NCBI RefSeq assembly: GCF_018333375.1
Contig: NZ_BORW01000008.1
Span: forward strand, 1-64,000
DNA: 64,000 bases
Origin: Paenibacillus cookii
Lineage (GTDB): Bacteria; Bacillota; Bacilli; Paenibacillales; Paenibacillaceae
Direction of reading: 5' to 3'
Each line of letters opens with the position of its first letter. Position 1 is the stretch's first letter. Shown in pieces: positions 40,336-50,600 of this stretch. Both the position numbers and the translations under genes were made by a program. Below the pieces are notes generated by a model, which saw only the letters and a list, made by a program, of their open reading frames with translations, was not told the origin of the DNA and ran no database searches.

Positions 40336-41397
40336 TTGAAAAGGGTTACGATGCAGCAGATTGCCGACCATCTGGGCGTTTCGAAGTTTGTCGTCTCCAA
40401 GGCGCTTTCGGGAAAAGGCGGCGTCAATGAACATACGAAATCGCGGGTCATTCAAGCCGCTTCCCAGCTCGGATATTTTGCCCAGAAAAATGCCTACATG
40501 AAAAATAAAGAAGGGGAACCCAACGTCATTTCGGCATCCGGCAAGCAGTCTGTCATCGTTTTGATGCCTAACATTCGCTTTCAGACCAAGGATTCCCTAT
40601 ATTGGGGAAAAATTATGGAGGGCATTTCGCGGGAGTTGGAACGGAAGGGCCTCGGCATGGTTATCGTCACGGAGTCCCGGGTCGACTCGTTCGTCCATGT
40701 GCTGAATCCAAGCGGGATTTTCGGCATGATCGGGGTCGGCAAAATCGATTCCGAGCTGCTGCTGGAGACGCACCGCCTTGGCATTCCCATGGTCCTCGTC
40801 GATCATGAAGACGACCTGATTCCGACGGATACGGTTTTCGTCAACAATACGGACGCGATTGCCCGGCTTTGCAACCATTTGATCGGCCTTGGCCATACGC
40901 GTTTGCAATTTGTCGGGGACGTTCGCTTTTCCCGCAGCTTTCAGGACCGATGGATCGGATATCGCAAAGTGCTCGAACAGAACGACCTGGAGGCACCCAA
41001 ACCCATTGATCCGATGCTGACGCTGGATGGGGTGGACAGCGGCGAGTTCGCCGGGGAATTCGAGAAATGGCTGACCAAAATGAAAGAAAAGGGGCAGCTG
41101 CCGACGGCATTGGTTTGCGCCAACGATTCGATCGCGTTCGGGGTGATATCCGCATTGCGGAAACACGGCATCCGGGTACCGGAGGATATTTCCGTCACCG
41201 GCTTTGACAACATCGACGCCGCCGACCGGTCCCAGCCTGCACTGACGACCGTGCATGTGCCGAAGGAGGCCATGGGCGAACGGGCGGTCAAAAAGCTGCT
41301 TGAAAGGATCCGGTATCCGGAACTTCCCGTCGAGAAAATCCTGGTATCCGCGGACATCGTGCACCGGGACTCCACGTCGGAGCCTAAGGAGCCGTAA
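40336..41397 (+). CDS. LacI-family transcriptional regulator
   Basis: A 353-residue repressor: N-terminal LacI helix-turn-helix (VTMQQIADHLGVSKFVVSKALSG) and a periplasmic-binding-protein-like sensor domain (from about residue 60; VFVNNTDAIARLCNHLIGLGH, LVCANDSIAFG, SVTGFDNIDAA). TTG 40336 is preferred because GGGGGGAG stands just upstream and the domain begins at once. It converges on the mannan-degradation operon and may control it or the preceding dehydrogenase gene. Confidence 0.88.
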   Translation: MKRVTMQQIADHLGVSKFVVSKALSGKGGVNEHTKSRVIQAASQLGYFAQKNAYMKNKEGEPNVISASGKQSVIVLMPNIRFQTKDSLYWGKIMEGISRELERKGLGMVIVTESRVDSFVHVLNPSGIFGMIGVGKIDSELLLETHRLGIPMVLVDHEDDLIPTDTVFVNNTDAIARLCNHLIGLGHTRLQFVGDVRFSRSFQDRWIGYRKVLEQNDLEAPKPIDPMLTLDGVDSGEFAGEFEKWLTKMKEKGQLPTALVCANDSIAFGVISALRKHGIRVPEDISVTGFDNIDAADRSQPALTTVHVPKEAMGERAVKKLLERIRYPELPVEKILVSADIVHRDSTSEPKEP

Positions 41398-41492
41398 AAA
41401 GGCGCGGCGGCAAAAAACGCATCGGGGAAACGGCCGCGCCCGGCCGCGGATCGCTGCGGCTCCGCCGGCCGGGCCGAAACCGCACCGTCATC

Positions 41493-41542
41493 AAAAAGGG
41501 AATCCATCAGCCGATAAACGGCAGGCAGAGGATCCCCTTTTT
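41493..41542. terminator. Terminator between lacI-type and GH130 genes
   Basis: AAAAAGGGAATCC (41493-41505) pairs with GGATCCCCTTTTT (41530-41542). The gap 41398-41669 shows only this and a GC-rich tract of inverted repeats. Confidence 0.75.
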
Positions 41543-41669
41543 GATATTTCAGGATTTTGCAAACCCCGATTCCGGCCGCTCCCTGGTCCCATATATAGGT
41601 GAACGAAACCGTTCCGCTCTATAAATTGCTGATTGAAAGCGGCTCTCCGGATTTTTGCCGAATCTTTAT

Positions 41670-42854
41670 TTAAATGCGGGCCTTGAGCAATTCCAGATTA
41701 CGGTCGATCAGTTGGATGCGTTGTTCCACGCATGCATAGGAGCGCAAGGCGTCCTCCGGCGTGCGCAGCACGTAATCCAGCAGCTGGTCTACCGTGGTGG
41801 TGGCCACATGTACCCGGGTATCGGAGGAAGCGTAATAAATGTATACGTTTCCGTCGTCGGTGGCGATCACTCCGTTGCAGAAGACGACATTGGAGACGTC
41901 GCCCACCCGTTCTTCGCCTTCCGGCGCGATGAAATGCCCGCCTGGGCGGTGCGTCACCTGGTAAGGACGGTCCAAATCGGAAAGGAAAGCGTATAGAACG
42001 TATCTGAGGCCGGCAGCCGTATTGCGGACGCCGTGCGCGATATGGAGCCAGCCGCGGTCGGTTTTGATCGGCGCGGGTCCCTGCCCGTTTTTGACTTCCT
42101 TGATGGTGTGGTATTGGCGTTCGTCGATGACGATCTCCTGGTCGATGACGGCATGTTCGATGGAATCGGATAATCCCCAGCCGATCCCTCCGCCGGAACC
42201 GGCATCGATGAACCCGTCCTGCGGCCGGGTGTAGAAGGCATATTTCCCGTCGACGAATTCGGGATGCAGCACGACGTTCCGCTGCTGCGGCGATCCCGTC
42301 TTCAGATCGTCCAGGCGCTCCCATGTGACGAGGTCTTTCGTGCGGGCGATTCCGCACTGGGCGATCGCGCTCGACAAATCGCCCCGGGGAGCGTCCGGAT
42401 CTTTCCTCTCGGTGCAGAACAAGCCGTAAATCCAGCCGTCTTCGTGCTGCACCAGCCGCATGTCATAAACGTTCGTATCCGGAACGTCGGTTTCGGGCAT
42501 GACGATCGGATGATCCCAGAAGCGGAAGCCGTCGATCCCGTTGTCGCTTTCGGCGACCGCGAAAAAAGACTTGCGGTCCACGCCTTCGACGCGGGCGACC
42601 AAATAAAATTTGCCGTTCAAATGAATGGCTCCGGGATTAAAAACGCCGTTCACGCCAAGCCGTTCCGAAAAATAAGGATTCGTTTCGGGATTAAAATCGT
42701 ATCTCCAGATCAGGGGCGCATGGTTTGCCGTGAGCACCGGGTAGCGGTAGCGGTCGTAAACGCCGTTGCCCGGCGGCATTTTTTCGTTTTTCCGGTTGAT
42801 TAACGTTTCATAGTTTTCGGTCAACTGCCGTTTTCTTTGCTCGAACAAGCTCAT
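41670..42854 (-). CDS. GH130 4-O-beta-mannosyl-glucose phosphorylase
   Basis: Phosphorolyses beta-1,4-mannosyl-glucose to mannose-1-phosphate and glucose in the cytoplasm. The 394-residue length and single five-bladed propeller domain fit GH130; [20 protein letters not shown] and [17 protein letters not shown] contain the conserved core, with D131 as proton donor (the position reported for Bacteroides fragilis MGP). GGAGGGG is better spaced for ATG 42854 than for ATG 42857. It overlaps the epimerase stop. Epimerase plus this enzyme is the known mannobiose route; a mannooligosaccharide phosphorylase is the alternative. Confidence 0.9.
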   Translation of the reverse strand: MSLFEQRKRQLTENYETLINRKNEKMPPGNGVYDRYRYPVLTANHAPLIWRYDFNPETNPYFSERLGVNGVFNPGAIHLNGKFYLVARVEGVDRKSFFAVAESDNGIDGFRFWDHPIVMPETDVPDTNVYDMRLVQHEDGWIYGLFCTERKDPDAPRGDLSSAIAQCGIARTKDLVTWERLDDLKTGSPQQRNVVLHPEFVDGKYAFYTRPQDGFIDAGSGGGIGWGLSDSIEHAVIDQEIVIDERQYHTIKEVKNGQGPAPIKTDRGWLHIAHGVRNTAAGLRYVLYAFLSDLDRPYQVTHRPGGHFIAPEGEERVGDVSNVVFCNGVIATDDGNVYIYYASSDTRVHVATTTVDQLLDYVLRTPEDALRSYACVEQRIQLIDRNLELLKARI

Positions 42855-44092
42855 CATATCCCCTCCGATAATCGTGAATCGGCTTCCCGGCCGTTCGTTT
42901 CTTTTTGAAGGCGGGACAGCATTTCAAGGCAGGCCCTGCCGTTATGGTACGGGCATTTCCATGCGCTGATTTTCGGGCCGCCAGGCAGCGGCACGCCGTT
43001 CGGGTCGACGCCCCAATGCCATTCCCCGTGCTCGCGGTCAACGATGTATTGCTGAATGAATTTCCAGGAGTCCAAGGCTGCAGCCCTGAATTTGGGATCC
43101 CCCGTCAATTCATAGGCATTGTAGAAGCCGACCATGGCTTCGGCTTGCGGCCACCAATCCTTGTCGGCATCGGTCACTCCGTCAGGGTCGGCTTCGTTCC
43201 AGATCCCGCCGTCCCGGTCGACGCCGTTTGCGATGACGGCTTCCGCCATCCGGACGGCAACGGCTCTTACGCGTTCGAGCAGCGGCTGATCCTGAAGAAC
43301 TTCGGCGGCTTCCAGCAGCAGCCAGCTGCCTTCGATATCGTGGCCGTAGGAAATATGCGAGCCTTTTGCGTTCCATTCCTCGTCAAAAAACAGCCGGAAA
43401 TGCCCCGTGGCAGGGTCAACGATCTTTTCAATCGTCACCTCGATTAACCGCGCCAGGCTTGAAGCCAGCGCCGGTGATTTCCATGCCCGGTACAGGTTCG
43501 TATAAGCCTCCAGGACGTGGAGATGGGTGTTCATCGATTTTTTCTCATTCAGGTCCTTGTTGCTGAGGCTGAAGCTGCTCGTATGGGTCCAGTCGCGTCC
43601 CAAAGCTTCGATGTAACCTTGATGGATCGGGTCGTGGCTGTGCCGCTCAATCAGCTCATACAGCTCGATGGAGGCATCCAAAGCCTCCTGGTGTCCATCG
43701 GCGAGATAGAATTCGGATAATGCGTAAATCGCAAAGGATTGCCCGTAGATCTGCTTCTTATCCTGGGACGGATGGCCGTCGGCATCCACCATCCAATACA
43801 ACCCTCCGAAGCTCCGATCCAAAAAATGCTCGATCAAGTAATGATAAGCTCTGCTTGCGATCTTCAGGTATTGCTCGTCTTTGTAGCGGCGGTAAGCGGC
43901 CGAAAACGTCCATAAGATGCGGGCGTTCAGCACCAGCCCTTTGTCGGCCCGTTCATTCACGCGGAGCTGCCGGTCGATTTCGCCGTAAAAGCCGCCGCGC
44001 GCGTCGTCCACGCTTTTGTCCATCCAAAACCGCAAAATATTGTTTTTCAGCTCGTCCTCAAGCTCCTGCATCCACGGCAAGGCGTCCATCAT
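42854..44092 (-). CDS. Cellobiose 2-epimerase (mannobiose epimerase)
   Basis: An (alpha/alpha)6-barrel enzyme of 412 residues that converts the reducing-end sugar, here mannobiose to mannosyl-glucose. The conserved segments include [38 protein letters not shown] (catalytic His) and the C-terminal [14 protein letters not shown]. It belongs to the AGE superfamily; its place between a mannanase and a GH130 phosphorylase decides the role. AAGGAGG 8 bases before ATG 44092 sets the start. It begins one base after the mannanase stop. Confidence 0.9.
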   Translation of the reverse strand: MMDALPWMQELEDELKNNILRFWMDKSVDDARGGFYGEIDRQLRVNERADKGLVLNARILWTFSAAYRRYKDEQYLKIASRAYHYLIEHFLDRSFGGLYWMVDADGHPSQDKKQIYGQSFAIYALSEFYLADGHQEALDASIELYELIERHSHDPIHQGYIEALGRDWTHTSSFSLSNKDLNEKKSMNTHLHVLEAYTNLYRAWKSPALASSLARLIEVTIEKIVDPATGHFRLFFDEEWNAKGSHISYGHDIEGSWLLLEAAEVLQDQPLLERVRAVAVRMAEAVIANGVDRDGGIWNEADPDGVTDADKDWWPQAEAMVGFYNAYELTGDPKFRAAALDSWKFIQQYIVDREHGEWHWGVDPNGVPLPGGPKISAWKCPYHNGRACLEMLSRLQKETNGREADSRLSEGI

Positions 44093-44093
44093 G

Positions 44094-45068
44094 TCAGCAT
44101 CCTCCTTGGGCATGCGCCCCGTGTTTCAGACGAAGGGCGTAATGTTCCCTAATGACGGCTTCGGCCTCTTTGCCGTATACGCAATATCCGTCATCCGCGG
44201 ACGCCTCATCCCGGCGGTACAGCTCGGCCGGCCAATCCCACAACATAAATCCTTGCACCCAATCCCGCCCGCTGCACTTGCCGAACATGGTGCGGTAAAA
44301 ATCGGCCTGCTCGGTTTCGTTCACCGCGCCTTGAAACGTCCAGTCGTTGGGAATCGAAGCCGAACCGGTTCTGCTCGGGCATCCGGCCTCCATAAAAATG
44401 AACGGCTTGTTGAACTTCCGGACGACGGCTTCAATCCGGTCCAATTGGTTGTCCCAATCCTGAATCGGATAATATCCGCTGGAGCTGATCACGTCGAGGT
44501 CGTCCCACCAAACAACGTTATCCTCCTGATATTTATCGCAATTATACGTGAGGATTCCGCTGTAAACGTCCCTGACTTTAGATATCAGCTCGCGCCATTC
44601 CCGTTCCCGGCGGTCCGTTTGTACCATTTCGCAGCCGATGCACAGCATCTCGCACCCGGTTTCCTCGGCGATCTTCGCAAAATGAAGGATATAGCGGTCA
44701 TAGGAAGCAAACCAATCGCTCCACTTCGGTTCGCAGGGCACGTCCTTGTCGAAAAAGTTGATGTGGGCCCGCCACGTCCCGTCGGCGCAGTTGACGATCG
44801 GCTTCAGGCACACCTTGAGCCCCAACGATTTGGCTTTGGCAACGGCCCATTTGACCTCGTCATCCGTCACGGTCGGCTCTTCCCAGTAAGGGATCTCCGT
44901 GGAGAAGGGAGTCGCTTGGTAAGCCGAAAAGGCAATGGCGGTCCAATTGACGCCGGTCGTTTCGGGCATCGCTTCCATGGAAGCGGAGGCTTTTTCGGTA
45001 GCCCACGTTCCTCTGACTCCCATGAATCCCCATGTCATGCCCGCGATAAATGGTTCTGTTAGTTTCAA
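44094..45068 (-). CDS. Cytoplasmic GH113 beta-mannanase
   Basis: A TIM-barrel glycosidase of 324 residues without signal peptide, so it acts on imported manno-oligosaccharides. The acid/base is E147 in CIGCEMV and the nucleophile E227 in IFMEAGCPSR. Their separation of 80 residues and surroundings match the Alicyclobacillus GH113 mannanase (E151, E231). TTG 45068 lies 5 bases after GAGGTGA and is preferred to GTG 45077, which overlaps that site. It heads the operon mannanase-epimerase-phosphorylase, preceded by its own promoter. Confidence 0.88.
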   Translation of the reverse strand: MKLTEPFIAGMTWGFMGVRGTWATEKASASMEAMPETTGVNWTAIAFSAYQATPFSTEIPYWEEPTVTDDEVKWAVAKAKSLGLKVCLKPIVNCADGTWRAHINFFDKDVPCEPKWSDWFASYDRYILHFAKIAEETGCEMLCIGCEMVQTDRREREWRELISKVRDVYSGILTYNCDKYQEDNVVWWDDLDVISSSGYYPIQDWDNQLDRIEAVVRKFNKPFIFMEAGCPSRTGSASIPNDWTFQGAVNETEQADFYRTMFGKCSGRDWVQGFMLWDWPAELYRRDEASADDGYCVYGKEAEAVIREHYALRLKHGAHAQGGC

Positions 45069-45088
45069 TTCGTTCACCTCGTGTCGTT

Positions 45089-45153
45089 TAAATAACAGGC
45101 TTATTCGTTAGAATCAAACAAATTGTTATGATTTGTTATCATAAATAATAACA
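45089..45153 (-). promoter_or_regulatory. Promoter and TGTTAT control sites of the mannanase operon
   Basis: On the minus strand TTGATT (45117-45112) and TATTTA (45094-45089), spacer 17, form a promoter. Immediately upstream lie TGTTAT at 45124-45129 and 45134-45139 and ATAACA at 45148-45153; the last two form an inverted repeat with 8-bp spacing. Another ATAACA is at 45092-45097. They would sit at about -45 to -80, the right place for a YesN-type activator. Similar sites precede the binding-protein gene (52009-52079). Confidence 0.55.
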
Positions 45154-45260
45154 AAATAAATACCATATGCTAAATATATACCGGAACCTCGGACGATATC
45201 AATACCTAAAAAACAAATGAGTGCTAACGGAGGCATGAAAAATCGAAGCGGTTATGATGA

Positions 45261-45288
45261 AAAACAAAAAGCCGCTTGGGTAAGCGGC
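45261..45288 (-). terminator. Terminator after the response-regulator gene
   Basis: GCCGCTT and AAGCGGC with a GGGT loop; on the minus strand it is followed by TTTTTGTTTTT. It separates the transporter/two-component operon from the mannanase operon. Confidence 0.85.
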
Positions 45289-45343
45289 ATTCGTGTCAAT
45301 CTTTATCGTCGATCGATGTTTGGCGATGAAACGGGGCAGGCGA

Positions 45344-46861
45344 TCACAATCTTTTTTTATATTCGTTCGGCGTTACGCCGACCATCTTTTTAAACAATTT
45401 ATTGAAATAGGCGGGGTCCGGATAACCCACTTCGGCGCCGATTTGGTGTACTTTCATGCCCGGTTCGGTCCGAAGGAGGCGTTTGGCGTTTTTCATCCTG
45501 ACCTCGGCAATGTACTCCGTTACCGTGAGGCCCGTTTCGTGTTTGAAGAGCTTGCTCAAATAACTTGGGGTCAGGAAGACGAGATTGGCCAGCGTATTCA
45601 GCTCGACATGCCCGCTGTAGTTTTCGGCGATCCAGCGTTTGACCGTCTCGACGGCCTTGCTGCCCATTTCCTTGCGGGCTTCCTGCACTTCCGCCAACGC
45701 GCCCATGAAAAAGGACAAAAACAGCTGCTTCATTTCCGCAAAGGACAGGGAGGCAAGCAGCTGCTCCTTCCACCCGGCATGGGCCGGCGACTCGAAAACG
45801 TCCTTCAGCTCCCGGATTTCCGCAGCCGCCGTTTCTTCGATCTGGCAGCACGTCTCCAGGATGGCTTCGGGAGAGGCCGATGCCGACCTGAGATGCTCGA
45901 ACCGCCGCTGAATCCACTCCTGCAGGGATGCCGCGTGGAGGAGATGGAGCTGCTCGGTAAAAAACTCCCACTCCGCGGCGGTTATCTCCTGCACCTGCGG
46001 CGGCGTTTGGCGGCCGCGGGCGGCGCCACAGGGGACGTAATAGCGGGGGGCGTGCGCATAAATTCCCGTATCGCAGGCAAGCTTGGCCTCCAGGTAGGAC
46101 GCCTTGAGCATTTTGACATCATTGTAGACATGGCTGGAGCCGGCATGGACCCGGCCGTCGGCCCCGCCATGGAACGCGTCGCCCGTCAGGAACCTGCCGA
46201 TCCGGTTGACGTCTTCCGCTCCGGGAGCTTCGGCGAAATAATAAATATAGGCTGTCAGCCGGCATCGAAGGGCGAACCGATCGAATAACCATTCGGGATC
46301 AAGCCCCTCCGAACCCCGGCAGCATTCCTGCGCTTGCTCCGGTTCCCCGAAGCCCGCTTTTTGGACGAACGCCACGAAATAAGGCCGGGGAAGCGCCAGC
46401 TCCTCCCAAACAAAGTCGGCCACGGCCTCGCTGTGAAGGCAGGTGTGGATCAGCCTTTGGCGGTGGACCGCCTCTTTTTCCCTGGCGGACTCGCGTTCGT
46501 CGTTTAACCGGTAAAGCAGCTCAAACAGCTGTTCCTTGTTGATCGGCTTGAGCAGGTAATCGACGGCGGATGCCCGGATGGCTTCCCTGGCATATTCGAA
46601 TTCCGTAAATCCGCTCATGAGGATGGAACGGATATGGGGGTGGGTCGCCCTTAAGCTTTTGATCAGCTCAAGGCCGTCGATGACAGGCATCCGGATGTCC
46701 GTAATGACCACGTCGACTTCGAGTCCCGGAAGATGCCGAAGCACATCCTCCCCGTCCGGAAATTGGCCGACGACCTGGAAGCAAGGACTTTCCTTGCCGA
46801 TGATCTTCGCCAGTCCTTCGCGAATCAGCATTTCATCGTCCACGATGATGATTTTAAGCAA
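45344..46861 (-). CDS. YesN-like response regulator (AraC output)
   Basis: 505 residues: receiver domain with phosphorylation site D55 in VVITDIRMP, acidic VDDE pocket and K-containing LLKPI; a middle region of about 270 residues; and two AraC helix-turn-helices in the last 105 residues (LNTLANLVFLTPSYLSKLFK and VHQIGAEVGYPDPAYFNKLF). TTG 46861 has AAGGAGGG upstream. It lies 36 bases after the kinase gene and between transporter and enzymes of the mannan locus, so it most likely activates both through the TGTTAT elements. Confidence 0.9.
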   Translation of the reverse strand: MLKIIIVDDEMLIREGLAKIIGKESPCFQVVGQFPDGEDVLRHLPGLEVDVVITDIRMPVIDGLELIKSLRATHPHIRSILMSGFTEFEYAREAIRASAVDYLLKPINKEQLFELLYRLNDERESAREKEAVHRQRLIHTCLHSEAVADFVWEELALPRPYFVAFVQKAGFGEPEQAQECCRGSEGLDPEWLFDRFALRCRLTAYIYYFAEAPGAEDVNRIGRFLTGDAFHGGADGRVHAGSSHVYNDVKMLKASYLEAKLACDTGIYAHAPRYYVPCGAARGRQTPPQVQEITAAEWEFFTEQLHLLHAASLQEWIQRRFEHLRSASASPEAILETCCQIEETAAAEIRELKDVFESPAHAGWKEQLLASLSFAEMKQLFLSFFMGALAEVQEARKEMGSKAVETVKRWIAENYSGHVELNTLANLVFLTPSYLSKLFKHETGLTVTEYIAEVRMKNAKRLLRTEPGMKVHQIGAEVGYPDPAYFNKLFKKMVGVTPNEYKKRL

Positions 46862-46897
46862 GCGGCTTCGCCCTCCTTTCTTCTCGAAACGCCGGAA

Positions 46898-48703
46898 TCA
46901 TTCCCCGTCATCGGGCAGTTTTTCCTTGATTTTGATCAAAACGCTCGTCCCGGCCCCCGGTTCGCTGTGAACCTGCAGGCCGCATCCGTGGCCGTAATGC
47001 AGACGGATCCGTTCGTTGACGTTGTGGATGCCGATGCCGAACGATCCGCCGGCATCCGTCTCTCTCAAGCTGGCGTTCAGCGCAAGCAATTTTTGCCCGT
47101 CCATTCCGACGCCGTCGTCTTGAACCCGGAAAATGACGTGCTCGCGTTCCTTCCAGGCGGCAATCGAAACCGTGCCCGTGCCCGGCTTGCGCTCCAGCCC
47201 GTGAAACACGGCGTTTTCGACGATGGGCTGGAAAATCAGCTTCAATACCGGAAGCCCGCGAAACGCCTCGGGGACATCGATCGTCAGCTTGAATTTTCCC
47301 GGGAACCGGATGGACAGAAGATCGAAATAATGTTGGACGTGCTCAAGCTCTTGGGCTATGGTCACCGTTTCTTCGCCACGGACGATGCTGTACCGCAGCT
47401 GGGTCCCGAGCAGGTAAGTCAGCTTGGCCACCTGCGGGTCATCGTTGATTTCCGCCAGCATGCGGATCGACTCCAGGGTGTTGTAGATGAAATGAGGATT
47501 GATCTGGCTTTGCAGCGCCCGCATGTCGGCCAATTGCTTCCGCTTTTCCGTGGCCTTGATTTCGTTCAGCAGTTCTTTGACCCGCAAAATCATCCGGTTA
47601 AAATGGCTTCCGAGCATGCCGATTTCGTCCTCGTACCGGGTGGTGATCCAAACGTTCAGGTTCCCGTGCTGTACCTGCCTCATATAACGCACCATCGACT
47701 TCAGCGGCTTGGTCAGCGCATGGGAGAAGAAGGTGGCGGCAATCAGCGCAATGCTGAGCAGCAGCAGCGTCGTAACGATCAGCGTGGTGCTGTTTTGCTT
47801 GACCTTATACAAAATTTTGGCGAGCGGAATCGAAACCGACGTGGTCCAGCCCGTCTGCTCCGACACCACATAAACGGTCAAATAGCTTTTTCCGTCGATT
47901 TCCGATTCGAAATAGCCGGTTTGCCGGCTTTGCCTCATCGACATCAGTTCCGACTGCCGCGCGTTGACGGTCCCGGGATCCCCGCTGGCATAGACCAGCT
48001 TGCCCTGTTCATCCAGGATTAAGGAGGAGCCTTGGGTGACCCGGTCCATCGGCTCCGCGATGTCCTGGAACAGCCCGATGTCGATGTCGAATACGATAAT
48101 CCCGATATCCTGAAGGGTGCTCGCCGATTTCACCGTGCGCAGCACGCTGAAAACGGCCTTTTCCTTGTTGCCGTTCACCCGGATCGAATGCCTTCCCATC
48201 AGAATGGGGTGCGCCCCGGACTGCTGGTCAACGAGCCTTTTCCAGGTGCCCAGCTGATCTTTCGTGGACAGCTCCGTAATATCCGGCCTTTTGTCGAAAA
48301 AGATATGCTCGTAACGGTCGACCAGATAAACGGCGGCGATCTCTTTTTTGGTGTGGCTCAAATAGCTGAGGAACATCCCCATGGCAACGTTTTTTCCCCA
48401 GTCGGTCGTCTCCTGCTCCAAATAATATTGGACGTCGGAATTGTAAAGGGGAAGGGCGGTCGAACGCTTCAGGTCGGCAACGTACCTGTCGGTCGTGTTC
48501 GACGCGTTGACGGCCATTTGGATCGCATTGTTCGTGGCGTTTTGCAAAACCGAATCGAAGGTGGAGCGCGCCGAAAGATAGCTGACGTAGGTGATGGGCA
48601 GCGACAGCAGAAAAACGAAAATAAGAATCAGCTTTTTCTCCAGTGAAAGGTTGGCAAGAAACACCCATCCCTTGCGTATCATCCGGCCGATCCGACGAAT
48701 CAT
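46898..48703 (-). CDS. YesM-like sensor histidine kinase
   Basis: 601 residues: transmembrane helix at about 22-42, extracellular dCache-like sensor (about 45-295), second helix (about 300-325), HAMP domain, then the LytS/YesM-type kinase with phospho-acceptor H404 in SQINPHFIYNTLESIR and ATP-binding DDGVGMDG and GIGIHNVNERI motifs. GGGGGAG precedes ATG 48703. It is the cognate partner of the next gene and probably senses extracellular mannan fragments, perhaps via the binding protein. Confidence 0.9.
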   Translation of the reverse strand: MIRRIGRMIRKGWVFLANLSLEKKLILIFVFLLSLPITYVSYLSARSTFDSVLQNATNNAIQMAVNASNTTDRYVADLKRSTALPLYNSDVQYYLEQETTDWGKNVAMGMFLSYLSHTKKEIAAVYLVDRYEHIFFDKRPDITELSTKDQLGTWKRLVDQQSGAHPILMGRHSIRVNGNKEKAVFSVLRTVKSASTLQDIGIIVFDIDIGLFQDIAEPMDRVTQGSSLILDEQGKLVYASGDPGTVNARQSELMSMRQSRQTGYFESEIDGKSYLTVYVVSEQTGWTTSVSIPLAKILYKVKQNSTTLIVTTLLLLSIALIAATFFSHALTKPLKSMVRYMRQVQHGNLNVWITTRYEDEIGMLGSHFNRMILRVKELLNEIKATEKRKQLADMRALQSQINPHFIYNTLESIRMLAEINDDPQVAKLTYLLGTQLRYSIVRGEETVTIAQELEHVQHYFDLLSIRFPGKFKLTIDVPEAFRGLPVLKLIFQPIVENAVFHGLERKPGTGTVSIAAWKEREHVIFRVQDDGVGMDGQKLLALNASLRETDAGGSFGIGIHNVNERIRLHYGHGCGLQVHSEPGAGTSVLIKIKEKLPDDGE

Positions 48704-48729
48704 GCGAGTTCTCCCCCTGATGCTTTGAT

Positions 48730-49563
48730 TTATTTCACCGCTCCGCTGGTGACTCCTTCAAAGATATACCGCTGAAGGAAAATGTACAATATGACCGTCG
48801 GCAGCAAAATAAGCAAAATGGCGGCGCAGATCAAATTCCAGTCGGCCGTGTTGACACCCTGGAACCGCATGAGGACCGTCGTGACGACGCCCAGGCTTTG
48901 CTTCGGCATGTAGAGGTACGGAATGTACATGTCGTTATAGATGCTGATGGTCTTCAAGATGACCAGCGTGGCGGTTGCCGGCGTCAGGAGCGGAAAAATG
49001 ATGGACCGGTAAATTTTGAACAAGGAGGCTCCTTCCACCATGGCGCTTTCGTCCAAGTCGTACGGGATGTTTCGGATGAACTGCAGATACAGGATGATTT
49101 GAATCACGTCCGCCCCGATGTACAGCACAATGGGCGCGGCCAGCGTGTTGTACAGTCCCATGCCTTTGATGATGCCGAAGGTGGCGACCTGGGTCGTAAT
49201 GCTCGGAATGATGGTGGCGATCAGGTACGCGCCGAACACGACGGGCTTCAGCTTGAAGGAGAAGCGGCCGAGGGCGTAGGCGACCATGGTGCCGAACAAA
49301 ATATTCAGGGCCAGGGAAACGACGATGATGACGAGGATGTTGCCGAAGCCGCTGAGCAGGCCGCCGCGTTCAAACACGATGTTGAAATTTTCGAAATTGA
49401 AAAAGCTGTGCGGCAGCGAAATGGAGCTGCTGGCGTTGAACTCGTCCTTCGATTTGAATGCGTTGACGATGACGACGTAGGGCGGAAAAAAAACGACAAA
49501 AACGCCGATCAGAAGCGTGATGTATTTAATCAGGTCCTGCACGCGAAAACGGGATGGTTTCAT
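48730..49563 (-). CDS. Sugar ABC permease, MalG-like
   Basis: 277 residues, six transmembrane helices, EAA-type loop DESAMVEGASLFKIYRSIIFPLLTP. ATG 49563 overlaps the stop of the other permease gene (TGATG), with GGAGG 9 bases upstream. Second permease subunit of the mannan-oligosaccharide importer. No ATPase is encoded in the locus. Confidence 0.9.
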   Translation of the reverse strand: MKPSRFRVQDLIKYITLLIGVFVVFFPPYVVIVNAFKSKDEFNASSSISLPHSFFNFENFNIVFERGGLLSGFGNILVIIVVSLALNILFGTMVAYALGRFSFKLKPVVFGAYLIATIIPSITTQVATFGIIKGMGLYNTLAAPIVLYIGADVIQIILYLQFIRNIPYDLDESAMVEGASLFKIYRSIIFPLLTPATATLVILKTISIYNDMYIPYLYMPKQSLGVVTTVLMRFQGVNTADWNLICAAILLILLPTVILYIFLQRYIFEGVTSGAVK

Positions 49564-50456
49564 CACTTATTGCCTCCTCTGCTGAGAACGAACTGTTGTA
49601 CGGCAAGCACGATCACCACAAACCCGAGCAGGACGACGCTCATGGCCGATGCAAGCCCGTAATTGTTGTAGGCGAAGGCCGTATCGACGACCCGCTGCAC
49701 GTAGGTTTCGCTGGCGCCTGCCGGGCCGCCTTTGGTCAGCACGAACGGCAGATCGAACACTTCCAGCGCCCCCGTGACGGTGAGGAACAAATTCAGCTGG
49801 ATCACGGGTTTCATGTTCGGGAGCGTGATTTTCCATAACGTCTGCCACGAATTGGCCCCGTCGATTTTCGCCGCCTCGTACAGATCCCGCGGGATCGCCT
49901 GCAGCGAAGCGATATAGATGACCATGTTATATCCCATAAAACGCCATAATCCCGTCGAAGCCAGCGAATAGTTGACTAGCCCATCGGTACCGAGCCAGCT
50001 CGTCTCCCCGAGAGAGGTCAATCCGAGGCTGTTCAGGAACAGGTTCAGCGAACCGTTGGTCGTGTCGAACACGTAACCGAACATAAAGGCAACCGCAACG
50101 CCGTTCATGATGTAAGGCAGGAACAGGAGGATCCGAAACAGGTTGCGGCCGCGAAGCTTGCTGTTCAAGACCACGGCAAAATAAATGGCGATGATGTTTT
50201 GAATGATCCCCATGACAAAATAAGCGAAGTTATGCTCAAAAACCTTGAAAATGTCCGGATTGGAAAACACCTCTTTATAATTGTCCAGTCCGACCCAAGG
50301 TTTTTCCGGGCTGTACCCGTCCCAATTGGTGAAGCTGTAATAAATGAGCTTGACTGCCGGATAATACGTGAACGTCGCCAGAAGGATCAACGGAATCAAC
50401 AGGAAAGAGACGATCACGATCGTTTTTTGTTTGTTGTACGAAAGCGATGAAAACAT
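49563..50456 (-). CDS. Sugar ABC permease, MalF-like
   Basis: 297 residues, six transmembrane helices, loop YEAAKIDGANSWQTLWKITLPNMKP for ATPase docking. AAGAAGG precedes the ATG. It follows the binding-protein gene after 144 bases that hold a strong hairpin (50518-50554), probably lowering permease relative to binding-protein expression. Confidence 0.9.
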   Translation of the reverse strand: MFSSLSYNKQKTIVIVSFLLIPLILLATFTYYPAVKLIYYSFTNWDGYSPEKPWVGLDNYKEVFSNPDIFKVFEHNFAYFVMGIIQNIIAIYFAVVLNSKLRGRNLFRILLFLPYIMNGVAVAFMFGYVFDTTNGSLNLFLNSLGLTSLGETSWLGTDGLVNYSLASTGLWRFMGYNMVIYIASLQAIPRDLYEAAKIDGANSWQTLWKITLPNMKPVIQLNLFLTVTGALEVFDLPFVLTKGGPAGASETYVQRVVDTAFAYNNYGLASAMSVVLLGFVVIVLAVQQFVLSRGGNK

Positions 50457-50517
50457 CTTGCATACCTTCTTTCTGCCAAAAGCTTTTGCTGTCCGGCCGC
50501 GCCGAAAAGACGGGAAA

Positions 50518-50554
50518 CAAAATGGATTATCGCCGTGACGGATAATCCATTTTG
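50518..50554 (-). terminator. Attenuator hairpin between binding-protein and permease genes
   Basis: CAAAATGGATTATC (50518-50531) and GATAATCCATTTTG (50541-50554) are a perfect 14-bp stem, followed on the minus strand by a short T-rich tract. Partial termination here is a common way to make excess binding protein. Confidence 0.65.
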
Positions 50555-50600
50555 CTTCGAACCGTTATTTAAAGCGGGCAGGGTTGATATTGGCGAATGC